The notes beneath the pieces are model-generated. The model did not search any database. It worked only from the letters and a program-made list of their open reading frames with translations, and was not told where the DNA came from. Positions 9,262 through 17,838 of a stretch of DNA of 26,568 nt are shown here, one piece after another. Numbering within the stretch: position 1 is the first letter of the stretch; each line of letters begins with the position of its first letter. The position numbers were made by a program, and so were the translations under genes. This DNA is from Stentor coeruleus. Taxonomy: Eukaryota; Ciliophora; Heterotrichea; Heterotrichida; Stentoridae. The stretch lies in NCBI GenBank assembly GCA_001970955.1, contig MPUH01000999.1:1-26568 (forward strand), written 5' to 3'.

Positions 9262-10647
9262 ATGAATTATCGAAACTATTCTTGGGCAGACTCTATCACG
9301 AGCATTATTAATAAAACAGAATGTAATCTATCACGAGGAGTCATTTCTTCAATAAAAACAACTTCTGATCGGAAAAAAATATCAAGTAACTTCCAGAGCA
9401 TCCCAAATAAAATCAACATTCTTGATCATAAAACTTTAACCACAGGCAACGAAGACTACTCAACAACTTCTATTAATTTCCAGGATTTCAAAAATTATGT
9501 TTTTGAAAAGCTTCAATCACAACAAAAAGAAATCGAAAAACTAAAAACAAAAACAGAACAATTAGAAATTTCAGGGGCAAAAACTTTAATTAATAAAGAA
9601 GATTATGAAATTGCAATTGAAACTGCTGAAAACAAATACGTTAATGAAATGAAAAAAGTGGAAAACATACAAAGATCTTATGTTACGTTAGAAAATCTTA
9701 GAATATCTGAAGAAATCACAAAAAAATATGTCGCAGAGCAGATGCAACTATTCGAAGAAAGCTTTAAAGATTTAAGATCTGTGTATTATAATTTACCAAA
9801 CATTATATCTAAAGAGACTGAGGAAAACGTTAAAGGTTTATGCAAAACTTTTTCAACCGTTGAGGAACTGAAAAAAGTAAAAAATAATCTTTTTAGAGAA
9901 AATGAAAAATTTGTCCAAGAAACTAATGAATTTTGCCAAAATCTTGACATAAAGCTAAGTAATAGTCTTGAAAAAACTCAGCTTATCTCAAATAAAATTA
10001 CTGATCAATTTGAGAGATCAATAAAAGGTGTCAAAGATAGTTTTAAAATATTGAAAAAAAGGACTGAAAGGAAGCTGACTGAATTTGAGCAAAACTTAGA
10101 CTCATTTTCTCAGAAATTTATAGATGACATAAACTTTTTGGAAAAAACTTTTAAAAATAAGCTTAACAATTCAGATTTCGCAGAAGAAATAAAAGAAGCT
10201 AAACAAAGAGGCAGGGAAGCTAAAAAATCTCATGAGAAATTAATCAATAAACTTGTTCAGCTTGAACAAAGAGTATCTTTATTAGAAGAAACATCTGAAA
10301 GTGAATCAATTAGTGAGTTGACTCCAGCAAAAAAAAGCTTTGAACCTTTGAACTCAATAATTAGTGAATTTGGAAGTATTGATACTGAATATACACGAAG
10401 TAAATCTCAGAGTATAAAAATTCCAACAAATAAACCAATAAATTATAAATTATTCGCGGAAATTACTGAAGAGTTTACTGAATTAAATGCTATAAAAAAA
10501 GACAAAGTGCATGTTTCCAAACTTAATATACCTTTAATAAATAGTGAAACTCCCCCTGAATCCAAAGATAATCTTAATGATGAAATTATTATTAATTCAG
10601 ATTTCACTAGGAAATCTGAATCACCTTTTGAGTTTAGCAAAATTTAA
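9262..10647 (+). CDS. Coiled-coil protein, function unknown
   Basis: Intact frame of 461 residues ending TAA. Residues about 75-350 are rich in Glu, Lys, Leu and Gln with heptad spacing (for example QQKEIEKLKTKTEQLEI and KLINKLVQLEQRVSLLEE), predicting a long alpha-helical coiled coil. The first 70 and last 110 residues are Ser/Thr/Asn-rich and probably disordered. No catalytic, membrane or signal sequence is visible. Such proteins are frequent in ciliate cytoskeleton and basal bodies, but nothing here proves that role. The last 14 codons are repeated after the N at 10663 as an assembly overlap; the stop at 10645-10647 is the real end. Confidence 0.85.
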   Translation: MNYRNYSWADSITSIINKTECNLSRGVISSIKTTSDRKKISSNFQSIPNKINILDHKTLTTGNEDYSTTSINFQDFKNYVFEKLQSQQKEIEKLKTKTEQLEISGAKTLINKEDYEIAIETAENKYVNEMKKVENIQRSYVTLENLRISEEITKKYVAEQMQLFEESFKDLRSVYYNLPNIISKETEENVKGLCKTFSTVEELKKVKNNLFRENEKFVQETNEFCQNLDIKLSNSLEKTQLISNKITDQFERSIKGVKDSFKILKKRTERKLTEFEQNLDSFSQKFIDDINFLEKTFKNKLNNSDFAEEIKEAKQRGREAKKSHEKLINKLVQLEQRVSLLEETSESESISELTPAKKSFEPLNSIISEFGSIDTEYTRSKSQSIKIPTNKPINYKLFAEITEEFTELNAIKKDKVHVSKLNIPLINSETPPESKDNLNDEIIINSDFTRKSESPFEFSKI

Positions 10648-10716
10648 ACTAGAGATAAGCATNTCACTAGGAAATCTGAATCACCTTTTGAGTTTAGCAA
10701 AATTTAAACTAGAGAT
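10604..10716. repeat. 53-bp duplicated contig overlap around N at 10663
   Basis: Positions 10604-10656 and 10664-10716 are identical 53-base copies of the 3' end of the coiled-coil gene, with six extra bases (AAGCAT) and an N between them. This looks like an unmerged contig join. Confidence 0.88.
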
Positions 10717-11079
10717 TAAATTATAAAGCATATCTTACAATTCCTAAAAATATTCTATATCACTATTATATAAACATTATAAAATCTACTTATATTATAA
10801 TATCCAAAATCATCCGATCAATAAATTTTTTAATTTTGTCATAATTAATATTCAACTAATACAAATATAAAGAAAATAAGCTATCTAAATTCTAATAAAC
10901 TCTTATATTTAATTTCTAATTAGCTGGTAGAAGTTATATCAGGTCTTGACCTACNCATATTATAATATCCAAAATCATCCGATCAATAAATTTTTTAATT
11001 TTGTCATAATTCATATTCAACTAATACAAATATAAAGAAAATAAGCTACCTCTAATAAACTCTTATATTTAATTTCTAA
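10717..11079. other. 3'-to-3' spacer, mostly duplicated overlap
   Basis: This lies between the stop of the coiled-coil gene (plus) and the stop of the TVP15-like gene (minus). Most of it is the first copy of the overlap described at 10792-11114. Without the duplication the true distance between the two genes is much smaller. The plus strand is low in G. No further gene is seen. Confidence 0.5.
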
Positions 11080-11114
11080 TTAGCTGGTAGAAGTTATATC
11101 AGGTCTTGACCTAC
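10792..11114. repeat. About 160-bp duplicated contig overlap around N at 10955
   Basis: Positions 10792-10954 and 10957-11114 are the same sequence with a few substitutions and a 5-base deletion in the second copy (CTATCTAAATTCT against CTACCTCT). The N at 10955 separates them. The copies include the last codons and stop of the TVP15-like gene, so its C-terminus appears twice. The differences suggest two haplotypes or an error-containing contig end. Confidence 0.85.
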
Positions 11115-11556
11115 ATGCGGCAAATATAATAATATAGCTAAACCCAACAAAAATTAGAAATCCTCCNCATGCGGCAAATATAATAATATAGCTAAACCCA
11201 ACAAAAATTAGAAATCCTCCAATGATATATTCCCATATCAGTGACCTTAAGCATAAAGTTCCAACTCTAACTAAATCTTACACTATATAAAACAACCCTC
11301 TACCGAAAAGATTTTGAATAAACATGAACCTTGAAAGGACAAATCTCAAAGGAACTTCGGCGGCAATAATCAAAAGGCCAAACAAACTGACTTGTTATTA
11401 CATATAATAAATTGGAAGAATAATTGAAATTGGGTCTTGAATATCAAAACCTAGTATATCAAGAACTCCTACAACGATTAGTCCAGCTCCAAGTAGAAAA
11501 GCTAAAGATTTAAACACGTATTTCCACTTTGATGTCCCAGCACCCTTGTCTTCCAT
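11080..11556 (-). CDS. COPI-associated / TVP15-like Golgi membrane protein
   Basis: This gene is visible only after splicing two 15-nt introns (11387-11401 and 11267-11281). ATG at 11554-11556 opens MEDKGAGTSKWKYVFKSL. After splicing the frame runs through four hydrophobic segments: about 16-36 (SLAFLLGAGLIVVGVLDILG), 43-62 (ISIILPIYYILFGLLIIAAE), 80-92 (GRGLFYIVVGTLC) and 98-118 (YIIGGFLIFVGFSYIIIFAA). It ends in basic RSRPDITSTS and a TAA at 11080-11082. The GRGLFYIxVG motif after a short basic loop is characteristic of the COPI-associated (TVP15) family of small tetraspan Golgi proteins. The 53-base copy plus N at 11167 is 54 bases, so the assembly contains a false in-frame insertion of 18 codons. 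My corrected length is about 130 residues. Confidence 0.85.
11114..11220. repeat. 53-bp duplicated contig overlap around N at 11167
   Basis: Positions 11114-11166 and 11168-11220 are identical 53-base copies separated by one N inside the last exon of the TVP15-like gene. Copy plus N is 54 bases, so the frame is preserved and the error could pass unnoticed as an extra transmembrane helix. Confidence 0.9.
11267..11281 (-). other. 15-nt intron 2 in TVP15-like gene
   Basis: Minus-strand GTAAGATTTAGTTAG, with GTAA start, AG end and A at position 10. It contains an in-frame TAA. Removal joins GRGLFYIV to VGTLCLRS and reconstitutes the conserved GRGLFYIxVG motif. Confidence 0.9.
11387..11401 (-). 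other. 15-nt intron 1 in TVP15-like gene
   Basis: Minus-strand GTAATAACAAGTCAG, between ATTTATTATAT and TTTGTTTGGCC. It begins GTAA, ends AG and has A at position 10. It contains the in-frame TAA that truncates the unspliced frame (...PIYYM stop). Removal gives IYYILFGLL, restoring a hydrophobic helix. Confidence 0.9.
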
Positions 11557-12303
11557 TTATGTATTATTTTTACTACAACTATAACACTTAGGTTTTTCAG
11601 CAAGACAGTTTTTTTCATATTCGATTTAGTTTTTTTAATCAAATTTTGGTAGTTGACTGATTTAAATTTTTAAGTCTTTTTGTCTAGGAAATTTTGTATG
11701 TTTATCTTGTGATATTTTCATTTCAGACAAGATTGGTCAAGATGGTATAGAAACTCGCTTTGAAAGATAATAATTAATAGTAAATTATAATTGATAGACA
11801 CAAATAGTTGTAGTTGGTGTAAATCTTCAAATAAGCCCATTTATATAGGAATTATTTTTATTTAATGCTTTTGTTAAAATATACTAGATTTTTATTGGGT
11901 TTAGGTTTAGATGTTGGAATAACTATTTTGATAGATAAGGATAGGGATAATTTATATTTTGTATTGAAATGATTTAAAAATTTTAGATGATATAACTTGG
12001 AAAAAATATTAGACTTTATTGTTAAAATATATATATAAATGATTAGATTTTGGATGATGTTTAATTTTTTATATTTCCAGCTATATATAAAAGCCCATCA
12101 TTAAATATTAGTTTTTATGCCACACATGTCATATAGTTATATACAATTAAAACTAAAAAAAAGTTTGATTAGTATAAAATTCATAAGATTCCTTTTATTA
12201 AAAAATCATGATAACAAGTTATGACCCTCATTATATAATCAGTATGCAAATGAATATAAGGAAAAAATCTAATTAGCTAATCCAAAAAATCTGTAAAGCT
12301 CGG
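11557..12303. other. Spacer between TVP15-like and HMG-box genes
   Basis: No gene was found. The left part (11560-12060), upstream of the minus-strand TVP15-like gene, has more G than C on the plus strand. The right part (about 12070-12303), downstream of the minus-strand HMG-box gene, has more C than G. The switch falls near 12060-12100. No RNA gene or repeat was recognised. Confidence 0.5.
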
Positions 12304-12972
12304 CTAGTTAGAAGATTTCTTCTTTTTCTTAGCATTCACTCCACTACTCGAATCTGAGTCTGTATCACTTACTGAATTACTTTTAACCTCTACATAAACC
12401 TTACTTTTTTTTGATTTTTTCCCTTTATCAATATCCTCATTTCTAGACGTTTTTTGAGGAATGATTTCTGAGAATTTTTTTTCTGTGAGTTCTTCTTTTG
12501 AATTTTCTTCCCAGATTTCACGCTCAGTAATATCTAAGTCTTCCCATTGCTTAGCAGCTAGTTTTGAGTAATCGCCTATTTGCCAATCTTTACATTCAGG
12601 TTGGTTTTTGAGTTCCTTGATTTTTTGCTTTAAAAACAAATGATAACCCGATTTCAATTTGCTAGTATTTTTTCTATGTGATTTTCCCTTTTTTTCTTTC
12701 TTTTTTTGTTCTTCTTTTTCTGATTTTTCGGGGCTTTCTGAAGTAGGCACTTTTACAGACTTCTTTTTACCTTTTTCAGAATTTTTTTCAGGCTTTTCAA
12801 TGTTTTTTTCGGTTTTTTCTTTTTCACTTGATATAGTTTCCTTAAGTGCTGGGTCTCTTCTAAGTATTTCTTCTCTTCTTGCGTACCCAGTTACTATCTC
12901 TGAAGCTTCGAAACAAAATTTCGAAGCTAATTTTAGGAGCTCTATAATAAGCTTCTTTGAATCAGCCTCCAT
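12304..12972 (-). CDS. HMG-box-like chromatin protein
   Basis: Intact 222-residue frame ending TAG. Residues about 105-163 resemble an HMG box: KLKSGYHLFLKQKIKE, then DYSKLAAKQWEDL and ITEREIWEENSKE. The three helices, the aromatic in helix 1 and the W-x-x-L...W pattern of helices 2 and 3 are all present. HMG boxes bind and bend DNA, usually without strong sequence preference. A Lys/Glu/Ser-rich linker (44-104) precedes the box and a tail follows, with acidic-serine DTDSDSSS and a final basic KKKKK patch that could serve as nuclear localisation signal. An N-terminal helix (residues 5-38) is separate. The proline normally at the start of helix 1 is absent, so I call it HMG-like. Confidence 0.75.
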   Translation of the reverse strand: MEADSKKLIIELLKLASKFCFEASEIVTGYARREEILRRDPALKETISSEKEKTEKNIEKPEKNSEKGKKKSVKVPTSESPEKSEKEEQKKKEKKGKSHRKNTSKLKSGYHLFLKQKIKELKNQPECKDWQIGDYSKLAAKQWEDLDITEREIWEENSKEELTEKKFSEIIPQKTSRNEDIDKGKKSKKSKVYVEVKSNSVSDTDSDSSSGVNAKKKKKSSN

Positions 12973-13612
12973 TTATCCTTATAGCCAATCCCAGGATAAG
13001 GCATTTATATAAAAATTTATCATATATTTTAGTTAGGAATATTTACCGAGACAAAGTTTCTGGTTATAAAATAAATAATTAAAGTTTTTTATGATAAAAA
13101 GCAAGGATTTGAAGTAAGCAGAGTTGGTAACCAAAAATATTGTGGAAAATTCCAGAAATTTTAACTACCAAGAAATTATGGAAATATATTATGAGGAATA
13201 TTTATGAATCATAAGAAATAACATAGTAATTTTTAATCAAAATGGGATAGTTGAATAAAAAAAATACTAAATGAAGATTATGATTTATCTTAAGCTATAC
13301 TACAATAATAAAATTAAGCGTATTCTTAACAAACTAATATATTTACCTCAATCTAAACTCATACAAAAAAAAATCTTATCAAAAACTCAACTTTCCTCAA
13401 ATTAATCACAACAATTTATATCTACTATCCTAATATTCAAGATTATATATTTATCACTATAAAAACAACCTAATTTCTTAACTATAAACATATATAATCT
13501 ACAACTGGAATTCCATAAATAAAATTATCAACAAACCCACCAATCACATCAATTTCTCTGAACCTTAATTTCCATAATAATACTCTATATCCTATAAAAA
13601 TATAAAAATCAC
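12973..13612. other. Divergent spacer between HMG-box and TBC genes
   Basis: This is a 640-bp region with two gene starts facing outward. It shows the clearest skew switch in the window. My hand count on the plus strand is about 38 G and 17 C in 13021-13260, then about 4 G and 51 C in 13321-13560. On each gene's own sense strand the upstream DNA is therefore C-rich and G-poor. No open frame, RNA gene or repeat was found. Confidence 0.6.
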
Positions 13613-14791
13613 ATGGACGAACTTGTTCAAGAACTAATTGAATCCAAGATGAAATTAGCTGAGGCTCAAGAAAGTTTATTAATCAAATCTCAAACCTACA
13701 GAGAGATTTCTGAAACTTACTCTCGTAAACAAGAAGACATAAATAAGATGCTAGAGGAAATTCAGTCTTTATACGATTCAATATCCCAGCTTTCTGAGGA
13801 ACGTAATGCATTAATTTTGTTAATCGAAGACTCTCCAAGAGTGAGTTCAATCCTAGCATTAGACGCAGTTGAGGATGAAAGCCATATCCTTGAGGTGCAA
13901 AGTAGTCAGTCAGCTTCAGAGTTATGGAAACGTATTTTGGCGAATTGGGAAAAGGTCAAGTCACTAAAAAGATTGAAAAGTCTGAGCCGAAAAGGTATCG
14001 ATCCATCTGTAAGAGGGCAGATCTGGTTGAAAATAATCGCAAATCATTTGCATCTAACAGAAATTCTATACCAAGCCTTATCTACCAGAGGTCGAATCCA
14101 CGACAAAGACTTAGAAATTCCTACTGATCTGAAGAAATCCTTGCCATCTAACAAACTAGATGACTTAAACACCCTACTTGAGTCTTTTTTCGTAATCTTT
14201 ATATAGAATTATCGTCCTGACTTCCAGTATTCTCCAGTCATGGCTTATTTAGCTCTGGTCTTTTCAGCTTATCTTCCCCCATTTGAAGCTTTTGTTTGCT
14301 ATACAAATTTCGTTATTAATTCAGAAATCCTTAGAAGTTTCTATGCTTATAATTTGCCATCATTGCAAACATATTATAGGATTGTCCAACATTACCTTGA
14401 AAAATCAGCTCCAGGGATACTCAACAAGCTTCAAGAATTTGGTATGTATTTGGATAATATGATTATGGAAAATGTGTGTACTTATTTTGCTAAATGCGCA
14501 CCAGTTGAATTTGTCAGGTAATTTTATAATAGTTAAAGCCGCCTGATAGATGCTAGTTTTTTTGAAGATGAGTGGTTTCTTATAAGACTTTGTGTGGCAA
14601 TTTTTGTGTGCTTGCAAGAAGGGACTAGGGAAAAGGACTTGGATGGAATTACTAATGCTATGAATAATGTCCATTTGCATGTGACTGGGCCTGATAAAAT
14701 TTTTAAGGAATATGACAAGCTGAAGATCAGTGCGAGCAAAATACAGCATGTCCGGGCTGGGATGCGGGGAAGAGTGTCATCGCAGTTTTAG
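13613..14791 (+). CDS. TBC-domain (Rab-GAP-like) protein, probably catalytically inactive
   Basis: TBC domains are Rab GTPase-activating proteins that supply an arginine finger (IxxDxxR) and a glutamine finger (YxQ). Residues 1-75 are a coiled coil. The TBC domain begins at about residue 125 with RKGIDPSVRGQIWLKI. Two introns interrupt it: 14192-14206 (15 nt, certain) and one starting at 14518. Removing 21 nt (14518-14538) keeps the frame and joins APVEFV to SRLIDASFFEDEWFLIRL, as expected for the TBC C-terminal half. Total is about 380 residues. The arginine-finger motif reads DLKKSLP (Lys175) and the glutamine-finger motif reads YSPVM (Pro203), so both catalytic residues are missing. Such proteins usually act as Rab binders or scaffolds. 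The gene may also be decaying. Confidence 0.85.
14192..14206 (+). other. 15-nt intron 1 in TBC gene
   Basis: GTAATCTTTATATAG, phase 0, between TCT TTT TTC and AAT TAT CGT. It has GTAA, A at position 10 and final TAG, which is an in-frame stop if retained. Splicing joins the LLESFF and NYRPDF segments of the TBC domain. Confidence 0.92.
14518..14538 (+). other. Atypical intron 2 in TBC gene (15 or 21 nt)
   Basis: The sequence GTAATTTTATAATAG (14518-14532) looks like a 15-nt intron, but it has T at position 10, and removing it leaves a TAA six bases later (GTC AGT TAA AGC). Extending to the next AG at 14538 gives a 21-nt intron and an open frame (GTC AGC CGC CTG, V-S-R-L). The protein fits the 21-nt version. 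Confidence 0.6.
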
Positions 14792-15621
14792 TAATTTTTT
14801 AGGATTAGAGATTTTTCATATAGAATTAAAGTTGTGAATAGAAGTGGATTTAAAGGAAGGAGTAAAGATAGATGTGGATTTAGTGTAATGGGTTAGATTA
14901 TATATAAATTTTTTTTTTGAAGTATTTTGGAGGGTGAATAGAGATTTTGACAATTATTATTAAGCTTTGATTCTTGGGTATTTATAGTATAGTGTATTTA
15001 AGTTCACAATAATTATTCTAATTTTAATCTTATTTCTTATGAAACTCCTTGCAATAGAACTTCAAAATATATTTGAGTATAATAAGTTTTATTACAAATT
15101 ATAGAAAATTTAATGGAAATATTTTAAACTTTTTCTTACTTAAAAATATTATGCTCATATACATCTAATACATTTTCTCCTTAAATACTATTTTAATTTA
15201 TTATGCTAGCCACTAATAGTNTATTACAAATTATAGAAAATTTAATGGAAATATTTTAAACTTTTTCTTACTTAAAAATATTATGTTCATATACATCTAA
15301 TACATTTTCTCCTTAAATACTATTTTAATTTATTATGCTAGCCACTAATAGTTTTATTCTACTTATAACTTTAGCACAATATTAAATCAGCTATATCTTT
15401 AATTAAATAGATGATACAATATTATTTACTTTACACACATACTATCTCAGTATAAAAATCTGAAAATTCAAAATCTATACTAAAAAAAATGCTCATATTA
15501 CCATTCTATAAATATCTTTACCACATATAAAGCTTATAATACAATAATTTATAAACTAAAATTATTATAAAATGCATTAAGATCTGAGGAATCAAAGCAA
15601 TAATTGAAACTTATAATTAAG
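14792..15621. other. 3'-to-3' spacer with skew switch and duplicated overlap
   Basis: This lies between the convergent TBC and asparagine synthetase genes. On the plus strand 14821-14940 has about 32 G and no C by hand count. From about 15000 onward C exceeds G. Each gene's 3' flank is thus G-rich and C-poor on its own sense strand. Part of the length (15090-15352) is a duplicated assembly overlap. No gene or RNA was recognised. Confidence 0.6.
15090..15352. repeat. 131-bp duplicated contig overlap around N at 15221
   Basis: Positions 15090-15220 and 15222-15352 are the same 131 bases with one mismatch seen (ATGCTCAT against ATGTTCAT), separated by a single N in non-coding DNA. Confidence 0.9.
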
Positions 15622-17433
15622 CTAATTATCAGATTTGTGAGCTTCTACAGAATACGCTTGAGCATGAACTTTTTGAGCCCGGCCTGAAGGATCAGCTCCA
15701 ACATTAGCCCAATCAGTCCTAGGGACCCAATAATCTACAGTATTTTCTCTTTTAGGATAAATACTTTCAAATATTTCTCTATACATCAGAGCTTCTTTAC
15801 TACTAGGAGGGTTGACTACATATTTTTTCTGTAAAGCAGTAAACTCATCATCTGAATATTTTTTATTAGCATTAGCGATCAAAGTATTAATCCAGCCATA
15901 GCCGACCCCATCAGAAAACTGTTCTTTTTGTCTCCAAAGTATGTTACTTGGTAAGTACATAGGTTGACCATTTTCATCAGTAACATCAAATGCTTTTCTC
16001 AATACAAATTTCTCAGCATTATTGAATTTTTTGATACTTGGGTCTAAATCAATAGCATAATCTATAAAATCATCATCTAAAAATGGGAAACGACCTTCAA
16101 CACCCCAAGACATGGTAGACTTATCAGCTCGAAGACAATCAAATTTATGAAGATTTGATGTCCTTCTATGACATTCTTTATTAAACTCAAAGTCATTGGG
16201 AGAACTTAGGAAATAAAGATACCCACCAAGGATCTCATCACTACCTTCTCCTGATAAAACCATTTTTACACCAGTTGATTTTATCCTTCTGGCTAACAAG
16301 TACATTGGAGTACTTGCTCTGATTGTAGTTGTATCATAGGTTTCTAAGTGATATACAACATCTCTAATAGCATCTAAACCTTCTTGTAATGTGAATTTAA
16401 ATGAGTAATGATAAGTGCCAAGAAAATTCGCCACTTCTTGAGCTTTTTCTAAGTCAGGCGAGCCTTCAAGACCAATGGCAAATGTATGAATTGTGTCTTG
16501 CCAAGGGACTTTTACCTTATGTTCATTAAGAAGTTTCATAGCAATACTACAAACCAAGCTACTGTCCAAACCACCACTTAAAAGCATACCAAATGGCACA
16601 TCAGTCATAAGTCTTTTTTTAACAGCAGCAGTTAGGATATCTCGAAGTTTACCATAGACTGTCTCATTATCTTGAGATTTAACATAATCGATCATCCCAT
16701 CATCGCCAGCAAGGTATCTTCCACGCCAAGCTCCTTTACGGCTTTTTGAGTAGTAATCAGAAGTTTTCATTTCAGAAACATCATTTTCTACTTCTATATA
16801 GCAACCAGGAGGAAATTGTTCTATCATATCAAACTCAGGTGGAATTGATTTCATTTCAGAAGCTATGACTATGCTGCCATCTGTTATATTACGTCCATAA
16901 TAAAGACTTGTAATGCCGATTGGGTCACGCGCCGCTACAATTTTGTTTCTTTCTCCGTCATATAAGACAAAAGAAAATTGTCCATCCAGAGCTTCAAGGA
17001 CAGTTTGTAGATTGTCTCTGTTTTTTGAATATAATGCGAGGATCACTTCGCAGTCGCTGTTGGTTTGGTATGGGTAATCTTGAGTTTCTGCTCTGATTTG
17101 CTGATGGTTGAAAATCTCCCCATTTACACATAGGACTAATTTATGACCTGATGGCAAAATATGCACTAGGGGTTGACTTCCCCCAAAAGGATCTATGATA
17201 CTGAGACGCTCATGAACCATTAGAATACTTATAGATGTGTTTGTGTCACTGAATGTCCCACTCCAATCTGGTCCTCTATGACGCAGTTTTCTTCCGTATT
17301 CCAATAGTTCAGCTCTTCTAAATTCAATCTTTTTACTTGTCCCTTTTACAGCACAAGTACAACCACAGGCTTTGCAAACTCCTACACCTCCTCGGAACAT
17401 AGCATAAGCAAAAATCCCGCACATTTTTATCAT
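15622..17433 (-). CDS. Asparagine synthetase (glutamine-hydrolysing), AsnB type
   Basis: Converts aspartate, glutamine and ATP to asparagine, glutamate, AMP and pyrophosphate. The true start is probably Met4 (17424): removal of that Met exposes Cys5 of MCGIF, the N-terminal nucleophile of the glutaminase domain. RHRGPDWSG (51-59), HERLSIID and VNGEIFNH line the glutaminase site. The synthetase domain has the ATP-loop SGGLDSS (286-292), and also HTFAIGLEGSPDL, ETYDTTTIRASTPMYLL, GEGSDE, and WRQKEQFSDGVGY near the C-terminus, all AsnB hallmarks. The length of about 600 is slightly above the usual 550-590, mainly through an insertion at residues 12-38 containing CKACGCTC (Cys20, 23, 25 and 27) before the RHRGPD motif. 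Ends with TAA. No intron is needed. Confidence 0.97.
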   Translation of the reverse strand: MIKMCGIFAYAMFRGGVGVCKACGCTCAVKGTSKKIEFRRAELLEYGRKLRHRGPDWSGTFSDTNTSISILMVHERLSIIDPFGGSQPLVHILPSGHKLVLCVNGEIFNHQQIRAETQDYPYQTNSDCEVILALYSKNRDNLQTVLEALDGQFSFVLYDGERNKIVAARDPIGITSLYYGRNITDGSIVIASEMKSIPPEFDMIEQFPPGCYIEVENDVSEMKTSDYYSKSRKGAWRGRYLAGDDGMIDYVKSQDNETVYGKLRDILTAAVKKRLMTDVPFGMLLSGGLDSSLVCSIAMKLLNEHKVKVPWQDTIHTFAIGLEGSPDLEKAQEVANFLGTYHYSFKFTLQEGLDAIRDVVYHLETYDTTTIRASTPMYLLARRIKSTGVKMVLSGEGSDEILGGYLYFLSSPNDFEFNKECHRRTSNLHKFDCLRADKSTMSWGVEGRFPFLDDDFIDYAIDLDPSIKKFNNAEKFVLRKAFDVTDENGQPMYLPSNILWRQKEQFSDGVGYGWINTLIANANKKYSDDEFTALQKKYVVNPPSSKEALMYREIFESIYPKRENTVDYWVPRTDWANVGADPSGRAQKVHAQAYSVEAHKSDN

Positions 17434-17450
17434 CCATTTTTTCTGTATGA

Positions 17451-17458
17451 TGACGTAA
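17451..17458. promoter_or_regulatory. CRE/bZIP-like site upstream of asparagine synthetase
   Basis: TGACGTAA sits 18 bp before the first ATG of asparagine synthetase, embedded in TGATGACGTAATCA. It matches a cAMP-response-element/bZIP half-site pattern. Asparagine synthetase genes of animals and yeast are induced by bZIP factors, but whether that applies in ciliates is unknown. An eight-base match could be chance. Confidence 0.2.
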
Positions 17459-17752
17459 TCAGTTAGTAATAATAAAAGTATGAAAAATTACACAAATACA
17501 TATTCTCATTTGATTTTTCAGTATAAAAAAAAAATTTAAGTAGTTTATTATGATAACTGAATATTTAAGAGAAGAGGATTTTTTTATTTATATGATTTAT
17601 TTAGAGAATGAAAATTTAGCCAATGAATTATATTATGGAATTTTATGAATATTTTGGTTAAAGTTTGAGCAAAATGCTAAATTAAATAAGTATTACCTTG
17701 TATTTTAAAGTTAGAAAAAGCATAAAAAATTTCAATTTAAAATCTGCCAATT

Positions 17753-17838
17753 TATCATTAGGATTTAAAATTTCAAAATGGATGGAAAATAATTATTNTA
17801 TCATTAGGATTTAAAATTTCAAAATGGATAGAAAATAA
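17753..17838. repeat. About 40-bp duplicated contig overlap around N at 17798
   Basis: Positions 17753-17792 and 17799-17838 match with one clear difference (GGATGGAAA against GGATAGAAA), with an N at 17798. It is the shortest of the seven N-flanking duplications. Confidence 0.8.

Noticed and set aside
12659..13012. Plus-strand frame of 117 codons rich in Phe and Ser
   Set aside because: It is the antisense shadow of the Lys/Glu-rich HMG-box gene.
14533..14538. Readthrough of TAA as glutamine after a 15-nt intron
   Set aside because: A 21-nt GT...AG intron explains the frame without recoding, though RNA evidence is needed.
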